A DNA stretch of 35,235 bases, from positions 1 to 35,235 of the IMG/VR virus record IMGVR_UViG_3300025897_000033; one strand, given 5' to 3'. A program made the translations under genes and the position numbers. The notes under the pieces were generated by a model, which saw only the letters and a list, made by a program, of their open reading frames with translations, ran no database searches and had not been told where the DNA came from. Positions 29,697 through 35,235 of this stretch are shown here, piece by piece; position 1 is the first letter of the stretch, and every line of letters begins with the position of its first letter. This stretch comes from a virus.

Positions 29697-30102
29697 TTAT
29701 TACTGGGGGGATTTTTTGTCTGCTATGAAGCGAGAAGATGACAATGGTAGGAGATTGTACAAATACCTTATCGTTACACCTACGTCTACGGCTCATACAA
29801 TGGACTCTACGGCATTATCTCTATTAATTACGGTTTGTGATAAACAACTCAAAAATAATGACGACAGAGACGATATCCATAGTGATTGTGTTCAGATACT
29901 AAATGACATTTTCACGACCTTTTTAGAAGATAGGTGGCAAGAGTTCTGCGATGTATCAACCGCTTCTACAAACCTCTTTGTTGAAAAGAGTTTAGATGCC
30001 GTTGCTGGAGCAGTAATGAATGTTACTTTAAGAATATACTCAGAAGATAACGCTTGTGCTATTCCGTACGTTACGGATAGTCCATTAGTACCTAATAATT
30101 AA
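29626..30102 (+). CDS. Neck or tail-completion protein
   Basis: 158 residues. QIKDEFQLIAENHRQINNYY, then LSAMKREDDNGRRLYKYLIV and LLITVCDKQLKNNDDRDDIH have the look of a head-tail joining protein conserved in Bacteroidota phages in this position, two genes after the portal. The C-terminal half is beta-like (VAGAVMNVTLRIYSEDNACA). Exact family not recalled. Confidence 0.6.
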   Translation: MLKTLNQIKDEFQLIAENHRQINNYYWGDFLSAMKREDDNGRRLYKYLIVTPTSTAHTMDSTALSLLITVCDKQLKNNDDRDDIHSDCVQILNDIFTTFLEDRWQEFCDVSTASTNLFVEKSLDAVAGAVMNVTLRIYSEDNACAIPYVTDSPLVPNN

Positions 30103-30113
30103 TAAGAAAACAA

Positions 30114-30389
30114 ATGACAAATACTGGAGAATTAATAGCAAGTAACGGTGTAATAGTAGTAAACGATACCGTAGAAAAAGTAGTAAACGCTGACTCATAT
30201 TACGTGGCAGAAGATACTGTAATAGCCAGAATAGAAATCAATGGAGATGACACAACAGACGTGCTATCAAGTTATATTACCACTCCAGCAACGGCAGTAA
30301 AAGGAGGGGTTCTGATTACACCTCAGAACGGTGGTTACTTTAGTGCGATAACATTGACAAGCGGTAGCGTTGTAGCAATCTTAAAATAG
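30114..30389 (+). CDS. Small virion protein, decoration- or spike-like
   Basis: 91 residues, beta-rich, no charge clusters: MTNTGELIASNGVIVVNDTV, ending GGYFSAITLTSGSVVAILK. The phrase F(S/T)AIxLTSGxVxAxL is typical of small proteins that precede appendage genes in many phages. Location before the LamG gene suggests an attachment base or head fibre anchor. Function inferred only from context. Confidence 0.6.
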   Translation: MTNTGELIASNGVIVVNDTVEKVVNADSYYVAEDTVIARIEINGDDTTDVLSSYITTPATAVKGGVLITPQNGGYFSAITLTSGSVVAILK

Positions 30390-30394
30390 AGATT

Positions 30395-31891
30395 ATGTAC
30401 GGCTATGGATACAAATATACAAGCGGTCTAGTATTAGGTGCTGGAGGTGGTGCTCCTTTCGTTAATGCATATTCGTTAGATTTTGACGGAGTGGACGATT
30501 ATGTAGGCACTAATTCTAAAATAATTGGTTCAGATATTACTTTGTCGGGTTGGGTTAATTTCAATGGTGGAAGTTATACATCTTCTGTGGCACAATTTCC
30601 AATGTCCATAACCCCTTCAAATACTAGTGCACCCAATGAAACGATAGGAAGATTTTATAAAGTAGGTGTTAATATGCGTATCAGTATTCAATGCTTTGAC
30701 CAAAATGGAGCAAATTATTCTACCTATACTGTTCCAGGTTTAAATTTTGAAGGTGCGGGTTGGAATCATGTATGCTGGACATATAATGTAACTACCAGAC
30801 ATATTTATGTCTATATAAATGGAGTGGCTCAAAATTGGCTTAATTTTTCGGGGTCAGTAACTACACCTTATTTAACTGCAATTAGTGGTAGACTCTACGA
30901 AAGCGACTTAACTATTGGCAGACAGAAACCTACTACGCCTACGGGAACTTATTTAGGATTAGTAGATGAGGTAAGTACTTATGGTAGAATACTAACCCAA
31001 GAAGAAATAACAAGCATTTCAACAACACCTACAGACCTTTCAGACCTTAACCCTATTGCTTGGTACAGAATGGGAGATAACGGTTCTTTCAAGTCTCCAC
31101 AATGGTTAATACCTAACAATGAGAACAAGGACAAATTTTCTAATTATAGTTTTGAACTAGACGGGATAGGTGATTACGTTGATTTAGGAGATAGCGATGA
31201 CTTTAGCTTTGGCGATGGTGCAACAGATTCTCCATTTACCATTTCTGCTTGGATAAAAATGGATAGTACTTCGGGTTTTAGAATATTCAATAAATCTTTA
31301 GGAGCAACATCAGAGTATCAATTTGGTACTGGTGGTGGTGGCACTTTACAATTATACTTATTTGATAACACAAGTAATTTTATCTATAGAGCAAGAGTCT
31401 ACACTACGGTATTAAGTACGGGACAATGGTATCACGTAGCTACTACATATAGTGGAGTAGGTGGAACAAATGCTCAAGACGGTATAAAAATATATGTAGA
31501 CGGTGTAAGGGTTGATGACTCATCTGTAAGCGGTGGAACTTATGTGGCTATGGGCAACAAAACAACTCCCCTTTACATAGGGAAATTAGATTCAAGCTAC
31601 GCTAATGGAAGCGTCGATGAGGTAAGTGTTTTTGATTCTGAACTTTCTGCAAGTGAAGTAATGGACATTTACAACGGTGGTACTTCAAGCGGAGCAATAG
31701 CACACTATAAAATGGGAGAAGAGGCTACATTTAGCGGAGGAGTTTGGACTGTTCCAGATGCAGTAGGGAGCAATGACGGGACATCTAATGCAATGACAAT
31801 AGAAGATAGAATAGGAGAAGCATCAAGTTCAGAAAACAACGCTTTGAGTTATAATATGGACTTAGTGGATAGAGTAACAGACACACCTTAA
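30395..31891 (+). CDS. LamG (concanavalin-like) adhesin, probable receptor binding
   Basis: 498 residues with two laminin-G-like domains: about 25-215 (YSLDFDGVDDYVG, then SGWVNFNGG, RHIYVYINGVAQNW, LVDEVSTYGRILTQEEI) and about 245-450 (YSFELDGIGDYVDLGDSDDF, SAWIKMDSTSG, IKIYVDGVRVDD, SVDEVSVFDSELSASEV). Both end in the VDEVSxxxxxLxxxEV motif of the family. The final 45 residues (PDAVGSNDGTSNAMTIEDRI) are a recurrent tail in phage LamG proteins. LamG domains bind glycans, so a tail or head fibre recognising host polysaccharide is likely. Third-base use looks different from the adjacent genes. Confidence 0.8.
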   Translation: MYGYGYKYTSGLVLGAGGGAPFVNAYSLDFDGVDDYVGTNSKIIGSDITLSGWVNFNGGSYTSSVAQFPMSITPSNTSAPNETIGRFYKVGVNMRISIQCFDQNGANYSTYTVPGLNFEGAGWNHVCWTYNVTTRHIYVYINGVAQNWLNFSGSVTTPYLTAISGRLYESDLTIGRQKPTTPTGTYLGLVDEVSTYGRILTQEEITSISTTPTDLSDLNPIAWYRMGDNGSFKSPQWLIPNNENKDKFSNYSFELDGIGDYVDLGDSDDFSFGDGATDSPFTISAWIKMDSTSGFRIFNKSLGATSEYQFGTGGGGTLQLYLFDNTSNFIYRARVYTTVLSTGQWYHVATTYSGVGGTNAQDGIKIYVDGVRVDDSSVSGGTYVAMGNKTTPLYIGKLDSSYANGSVDEVSVFDSELSASEVMDIYNGGTSSGAIAHYKMGEEATFSGGVWTVPDAVGSNDGTSNAMTIEDRIGEASSSENNALSYNMDLVDRVTDTP

Positions 31892-31900
31892 AATAAAAAA

Positions 31901-32149
31901 ATGAATAAGAAAATTTACGCAATAATTGAAATAGCAGACATAGGCTTAATAGACTTTGGTCAAGTGGCTCAAAGTTCCGCATCCACAGTTCGCAAGAGTT
32001 TAGATAATACGAAATTTGTAGTTAAGTGGCAAGACGGATATGAACCTACTTTCGTGACAGACGGAACAGTTGTTCCTTTGCAAGTTTTAACTCATTCAGA
32101 AGCGTTGGATTTAATGTCTACCCCAGCATGGAGTGAAGAGATAGAGTAG
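31901..32149 (+). CDS. Conserved small protein of the appendage/lysis junction
   Basis: 82 residues, mixed alpha/beta: IYAIIEIADIGLIDFGQVAQ then NTKFVVKWQDGYEPTFVTDG. Similar small proteins follow LamG or fibre genes in flavobacterial phages. Not assigned. A fibre chaperone is a possibility because of its position. Confidence 0.6.
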   Translation: MNKKIYAIIEIADIGLIDFGQVAQSSASTVRKSLDNTKFVVKWQDGYEPTFVTDGTVVPLQVLTHSEALDLMSTPAWSEEIE

Positions 32150-32156
32150 TTGTGTT

Positions 32157-32471
32157 ATGAATGGAATGGAGCAGACTTTTATTTTAAAAGACGTAATCTA
32201 CATTGTAGTAGGCGTTGCTTCGGCACTTGGATTTTACTGGAAAATGGTAATGTCTAACAAGAGTCAAGATGATAAAATACGACAGATGAAAAAAGACATC
32301 GATAAGAACGAAAGTGTTATGTTCAAGAAATTCTCTGGCATCCATACACGTATGGACAAGAATGAAGAAAAAAACAAGACTGAACTTGACGCTATTAACA
32401 AGGAAATAAACGAGGTAAAAGTTGGCATTTCTAAAATCAATGGAAAGCTAGATATTTTAATAAACAAGTAA
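32157..32471 (+). CDS. Holin-like membrane protein with coiled coil
   Basis: 104 residues. One membrane helix near the N-terminus (IYIVVGVASALGFYWKMVM, about 14-32) followed by a charged coiled coil to the C-terminus (KKDIDKNESVMFKKFSGIHT). Topology and size are like XhlA-type phage lysis accessories. It is 1 base overlapping the endolysin gene, which supports a lysis role. An ATG at 32166 would remove three residues. Confidence 0.6.
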   Translation: MNGMEQTFILKDVIYIVVGVASALGFYWKMVMSNKSQDDKIRQMKKDIDKNESVMFKKFSGIHTRMDKNEEKNKTELDAINKEINEVKVGISKINGKLDILINK

Positions 32472-32905
32472 TGTATAGATTTAGTAGTAGAAGCATCGAT
32501 AGACTGAAATATGTAGACCCTATTTTAATAACCATATTAGAGGAAGGGATAAAGCATTCTCCTTTCGATTTCGGCATACCCAGAGACGGGGGGTTTAGAA
32601 CGGCTCATAGACAACAAGAGTTATATGCGAGGGGTCGGACTACCGAAGAGTTAATTGACAAGGGTATTATTGGAGTAGAGGGTAGACCAGACAAGAGTCG
32701 AATCACATGGACTCTAAAAAGCTATCACATGACGGGTAAAGCCTTCGACATCTACGCCTATGTAGAGGGTAGAGCGTCTTGGGACATGGACTACTTAGAG
32801 CCTATCGCAAGACACTTAATAAAAATAGCATCCGATTATGGCATTATCCTTCACTGGGGTTATGACCTCTGGAAGAAAGACGGAGCGCATTTTCAAATAA
32901 ACTAA
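32471..32905 (+). CDS. M15-family peptidase endolysin
   Basis: 144 residues. RDGGFRTAHRQQELYARGRT is the GYRTxxRQxxLYxxGRT opening of L-alanyl-D-glutamate peptidases, SYHMTGKAFDIY gives the SxHxxGxAxD zinc motif (H86, D93) and AHFQIN the terminal zinc His (H140). The catalytic acidic residue is expected near HWGYDLW, where only D132 is available. It cuts peptidoglycan stem peptides. No signal peptide is present, so a holin is needed. Placed between two small membrane proteins. Confidence 0.9.
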   Translation: MYRFSSRSIDRLKYVDPILITILEEGIKHSPFDFGIPRDGGFRTAHRQQELYARGRTTEELIDKGIIGVEGRPDKSRITWTLKSYHMTGKAFDIYAYVEGRASWDMDYLEPIARHLIKIASDYGIILHWGYDLWKKDGAHFQIN

Positions 32906-32916
32906 AACAAAAAAAA

Positions 32917-33096
32917 ATGGAACGATTATTTAAGACTGGAATAGTAACGACACTAATGGGATTAACTATCATAAGCATAGCCATAGCGTTGTACATTAGC
33001 AAAGAGCATAACGAAACAGAGGCTGGAGCAGTTGGCGCTTTGGGTATTTTGTTACTCAGAAGTAACGATTCTCTAATAGGTTTAAAAAAGAAATGA
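32917..33096 (+). CDS. Candidate holin
   Basis: 59 residues with hydrophobic stretches at about 9-27 (IVTTLMGLTIISIAIALYI) and 36-48 (AGAVGALGILLLR), a basic end (GLKKK) and the closing LLLRSNDSLIGL, similar to LLFRSKDSLIGL-type endings of Bacteroidota phage holins. Two membrane segments and the position right after the endolysin support class II holin. Its stop overlaps the next start as ATGA. Too short for many gene callers. Confidence 0.7.
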   Translation: MERLFKTGIVTTLMGLTIISIAIALYISKEHNETEAGAVGALGILLLRSNDSLIGLKKK

Positions 33097-33545
33097 GATT
33101 CATTGTCATTATATCAATGGCTTTTTTATTTGCTTGTAGTCCTCAGAAGAGATTAAACCGACTGGTAAGAAACCACCCCGAATTAGTTCGTACAGATACT
33201 ATCGTTATAAAAGACACGATTAGAGACACGATAATAACTAATACGGAACTGGTACACCTCGATACGGTTATCTCTGTTAAGGAGTTATCTGACACGGTTA
33301 CAATCGTGAAAGAGAACCTCACAATCAGATATTATTACGATACAATTCACGACAAGGTTTATCTGGAAGGTCAATGCGACACTATCTGGATTGAAGTGCC
33401 TTTCGAGAAGATCGTTGAATACAAAGTTCCATGCGACTCTGTTACTGCCGTAACCTCTCCTAAATGGGTCTTATGGATTATTATGACGGCAATAATACTT
33501 GCCCTCATTTGGTACGTGAAGATGACTCTAATGCGACCTAAATAG
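33093..33545 (+). CDS. Unimolecular-spanin-like lipoprotein
   Basis: 150 residues. The N-terminus is a lipoprotein signal (MRFIVIISMAFLFAC, lipobox LFAC with C15). The middle is a Thr/Asp/Ile-rich, beta-type stretch (DTIVIKDTIRDTIITNTELV) and the C-terminus has a membrane helix (about 124-142, KWVLWIIMTAIILALIWYV). An outer-membrane lipid anchor at one end and an inner-membrane helix at the other is the design of a u-spanin such as T1 gp11, which fuses the two membranes in the last step of lysis. It is the last gene of the late transcript. Confidence 0.75.
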   Translation: MRFIVIISMAFLFACSPQKRLNRLVRNHPELVRTDTIVIKDTIRDTIITNTELVHLDTVISVKELSDTVTIVKENLTIRYYYDTIHDKVYLEGQCDTIWIEVPFEKIVEYKVPCDSVTAVTSPKWVLWIIMTAIILALIWYVKMTLMRPK

Positions 33546-33568
33546 GTTAGTTCTACATATATCTAAAG

Positions 33569-33593
33569 AGACTCCATTCGTGGGGTCTTTTTT
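33569..33593 (+). terminator. Terminator of the late/lysis transcript
   Basis: AGACTCC (33569-33575) pairs with GGGGTCT (33582-33588), 7 bp including one T-G, loop ATTCGT, then a T-run to 33593. It separates lysis genes from the early promoter. Confidence 0.85.
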
Positions 33594-33611
33594 GTTTTAT
33601 GCAAATTTTAT

Positions 33612-33642
33612 TTTGCAGATATGAAAACATTTCATATATTTA
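33612..33642 (+). promoter_or_regulatory. Main early promoter
   Basis: TTTG at 33612-33615 and TATATTTA at 33635-33642, 19 bases apart, one mismatch in the -7 box. Placed between the late terminator and the first early gene. Its spacer shares TTGCA, TGAAA and CATTT with the promoter at 3571-3602. Confidence 0.65.
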
Positions 33643-33662
33643 CCGAAATCAAAATAAATTAT

Positions 33663-33875
33663 ATGAATATAAAGACAACAGTTACGGCAGTTGCATCGAT
33701 GCGTGGGTTATCAATATCCGCGCTTTCCAGAGCAACGACAAAATCAAGAGCAAACATAGAGGGTACTCTCAGACATGGAAACCCCTCGTTAAAGTTTCTC
33801 AAAGAAATGGCAGAAGCATTGAATGTAGATATTGCATTCATAGACAAAGAGTCGGGAAATCAATTTAAACTTTAA
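33663..33875 (+). CDS. Small XRE-type helix-turn-helix protein
   Basis: 70 residues from ATG 33663. The open frame begins at 33621, but that ATG lies between the -33 and -7 boxes and so upstream of the likely transcription start. GLSISALSRATTKSRANIEG (about 14-33) is a Cro/CI-type helix-turn-helix, and NPSLKFLKEMAEALNVDIAF (about 39-58) is its usual fourth helix. As first gene of the early operon it may be a Cro-like autorepressor. No opposing repressor gene or integrase exists, so lysogeny control is unlikely. Confidence 0.7.
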   Translation: MNIKTTVTAVASMRGLSISALSRATTKSRANIEGTLRHGNPSLKFLKEMAEALNVDIAFIDKESGNQFKL

Positions 33876-33886
33876 AAAATAGCAAC

Positions 33887-34204
33887 ATGAGAAGTAAACC
33901 AATGTGGATGCAAGTCCAAAGTTGTAAATACAACAGTAATAAATCGTTCGGAGCGTATGAAGATTGCAGATTAATTTCAAGTACGGGGTCGAGTAGTTCA
34001 AACAGTCATCAACTCGCAGACATCGAATGGAGTAAAAAGACGTATGACGAATTAATATGTTTCAATTTATACGTAGACGAAAAGTTAATTAAGCAAAACA
34101 TCCATTATAATATTAAGGGTAAGGCTGGAGAATTAATCAAAACGAAGTCAAACAGATTCGTAAATTCAAATAATATATCAACTTTTAAATTCAAAAAACA
34201 ATGA
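33887..34204 (+). CDS. Hypothetical early protein
   Basis: 105 residues, Ser/Asn/Lys-rich, with a serine run (STGSSSSNSHQ) around residue 32-42 and a Lys-rich tail (STFKFKKQ). Not recognised. It overlaps the ERF-like gene by 4 bases, so it is translated together with it. Confidence 0.6.
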   Translation: MRSKPMWMQVQSCKYNSNKSFGAYEDCRLISSTGSSSSNSHQLADIEWSKKTYDELICFNLYVDEKLIKQNIHYNIKGKAGELIKTKSNRFVNSNNISTFKFKKQ

Positions 34205-34692
34205 AAAAAATGTATCAGAAAATAGCCGAGATAAAAAAGCACATAGGTAAAATCTCAAAGGATTCAGAGAATCCATTTCACAAGTCAAAGTATTTTGACA
34301 TCAACAAATTATTAGAACACGTAGAGCCGTTGTTACAAGAGCATGGGTTGTTATTACTCCAACCGATAGAATGTAATTGCGTAGTGACTCGCATAATAGA
34401 TTTAGAGACTCAAGATTTTATAGTGTCATCAATAGAATTACCAAAGATAGATGACCCTCAGAAAATTGGTTCAGCCATAAGTTATTATCGTCGTTACTCA
34501 TTGACCAGTTTAATCTCGATTCAGTCAGAGGACGATGATGCTCAGAAAACGATGCAACCAGAAAAACCATGGTTAAACGAGGGTAAGCCAGAATGGACGG
34601 AAGCGTTAAAATTTATAGCAAACGGTGGGTCGGTAGCCGATATTAAGAAAAAATACCGAGTAAGTAAAAAATCAGAAGTAAAATTAGTTTAG
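34201..34692 (+). CDS. erf: ERF-family single-strand annealing protein
   Basis: 163 residues. NPFHKSKYFDINKLLEHVEP (about 24-43), LLQEHGLLLLQPIE, SSIELPKIDDPQKIGSAISY and YYRRYSLTSLISIQSEDDDA follow the ERF core, whose last part (DPQxxGSAxTYxRRYxLxxLxxIxxEDDDA) is very well conserved. The C-terminal 40 residues are a Lys-rich tail. ERF proteins anneal single strands during recombination. With NinB-like and NinG-like proteins it forms the recombination set, and it likely also circularises replicated DNA. Confidence 0.9.
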   Translation: MKKMYQKIAEIKKHIGKISKDSENPFHKSKYFDINKLLEHVEPLLQEHGLLLLQPIECNCVVTRIIDLETQDFIVSSIELPKIDDPQKIGSAISYYRRYSLTSLISIQSEDDDAQKTMQPEKPWLNEGKPEWTEALKFIANGGSVADIKKKYRVSKKSEVKLV

Positions 34693-34694
34693 TT

Positions 34695-35210
34695 ATGAGA
34701 AAGCAAAGAGCGACAAAAAAAGAAATGTTAGCGAGGTACAAAGAGTTTTTAAATGAGTTAATGTTTCAGATTGAAAAGTACGAAAAAGTAAATGTGCCAG
34801 ACATGATTAGAGCGCATCAGTTGAAACGTCAAGTCATAGAGGTTTTAGTTGGGTACAAGGTAATCCAAAACAACGGTAGAAATCGTTGGTCATGGAATCA
34901 GCAAATAACAAGTATCAGCGACACGATGTCAGAACGGTTGTGGTTAAAGACAAATAAGTTGATATTGAAAAGAACAAATGAGTCCAAGGAGAAAAGAAGG
35001 GAAATACAAGAAAATACAAGAAAATACAAGAAGGAAAATCCCGTTATTCAGCCAGAGTTACCACTCGATGAAGTTCAAAAAAATGTAGAGCCGAATCAGT
35101 TCGAAAAGGATTTGATTGAATCCAGAAGAGAGCCGAAACCATGCCCAGTAAAAGAGTCCCAGCCGAGAATGTCATTAAGCATATTTTGGGGATTAATCAG
35201 AATTAATTAA
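34695..35210 (+). CDS. Hypothetical protein of the early operon
   Basis: 171 residues, basic, helical. Residues about 30-75 (EKVNVPDMIRAHQLKRQVIE) could form a small helical bundle, and there is a Lys/Arg/Glu repeat segment at about 100-115 encoded by three copies of a 10-bp unit (35001-35030). The last 60 residues are Pro/Glu-rich. Not recognised. It reads on to the gene at position 13 across the junction with an intergenic gap of about 20 bases. Confidence 0.65.
   Translation: MRKQRATKKEMLARYKEFLNELMFQIEKYEKVNVPDMIRAHQLKRQVIEVLVGYKVIQNNGRNRWSWNQQITSISDTMSERLWLKTNKLILKRTNESKEKRREIQENTRKYKKENPVIQPELPLDEVQKNVEPNQFEKDLIESRREPKPCPVKESQPRMSLSIFWGLIRIN
35001..35030 (+). repeat. Three tandem 10-bp copies
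   Basis: GAAATACAAG once and AAAATACAAG twice in a row. The period is not a multiple of three, so the repeat codes differently in each copy. Recent duplication by slippage is the simplest reading. Confidence 0.8.
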
Positions 35211-35218
35211 ATTTATAG

Positions 35219-35235
35219 AAAAGCAATATTATGAA
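35219..35235. repeat. Right copy of 17-bp terminal direct repeat
   Basis: Identical to positions 1-17. It ends with the first five bases of the coding sequence that begins at 13, showing that the operon continues across the join. Confidence 0.9.

Noticed and set aside
33599-33868. 89-codon frame overlapping the XRE-type gene
   Set aside because: It begins upstream of the -33 box and its composition (many Arg/Ser/Cys, no domain) is that of an out-of-frame reading.
33663-33875. CI-type repressor of a temperate phage
   Set aside because: Only an HTH domain is present, no dimerisation or cleavage domain, and no integrase, excisionase, attP or divergent promoter exists in the window.
35001-35030. 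Tandem 10-bp repeats as origin iterons
   Set aside because: Only three copies, A-rich and simple in sequence, with no AT-rich unwinding element or pairing with the iterons near 757; slippage is enough to explain them.
1-35235. CRISPR arrays, insertion sequences, transposase genes
   Set aside because: No regularly spaced repeats, inverted-repeat-bounded segment or transposase motif was seen on either strand.

Overview
The window is almost certainly one complete, circularly closed genome of a tailed phage (siphovirus-like) infecting a member of the Bacteroidota, most likely Flavobacteriia. The last 17 bases (35219-35235) repeat the first 17, so the unit is about 35,218 bp, and the operon running off the right end continues into the gene at position 13. 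All 60-odd genes lie on the + strand and are packed with ATGA or TAATG overlaps. The host assignment rests on AT-rich DNA, A-rich start-codon contexts with few Shine-Dalgarno sequences, promoters of the TTG / TAnnTTTG type, and structural proteins of the kinds found in flavobacterial phages. No integrase or recognisable repressor-control region is present, so a lytic lifestyle is the simplest reading.

Layout, in transcription order across the junction. (1) Early/replication block, 33.6 kb through the junction to 3.6 kb: promoter, small XRE-type HTH protein, ERF single-strand annealing protein, Gp157-like protein, a replication initiator with candidate iterons inside its gene, a RecA-fold DnaB-like helicase, a NinB-like protein, a 38-residue zinc-ribbon protein and NinG. 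(2) 3.6-5.9 kb: a second similar promoter followed by ten small unknown genes, one enclosed between its own promoter and terminator. (3) 5.9-6.5 kb: a possible small RNA, a fused terminator/promoter and a small sigma-factor-like gene.

(4) 7.1-13.6 kb: an eleven-gene, translationally coupled cassette with three ParB/sulfiredoxin-fold proteins, two class I SAM methyltransferases, three mutually similar glycosyltransferase-like proteins, a GNAT acetyltransferase, a PAPS-reductase-like enzyme with its IbrB-type ParB partner, and one unknown. This looks like a modification system, probably acting on phage DNA and possibly on a glycan, and is the most interesting part of the window. (5) 13.7-15.2 kb: terminase small and large subunits. 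(6) 15.2-23.6 kb: tail genes, including a tail-assembly-chaperone-like pair joined by a run of ten T (probable -1 frameshift) and the tape measure. (7) 23.9-30.4 kb: protease-scaffold fusion, major capsid, probable tail tube, portal and connectors. (8) 30.4-33.5 kb: LamG adhesin-like protein and lysis genes (holin candidates, M15 peptidase endolysin, unimolecular-spanin-like lipoprotein), ending at a terminator.

Three transcription starts (ATG at 6041, 15249, 26745) share the 15-base pattern TAYMTTTRCMYTATG, which puts a Bacteroidota -7 box four bases before the start codon. These predict leaderless late mRNAs. One of them drives the sigma-like gene itself. Functions were assigned by reading motifs and by remembered family resemblance; no database search was run.
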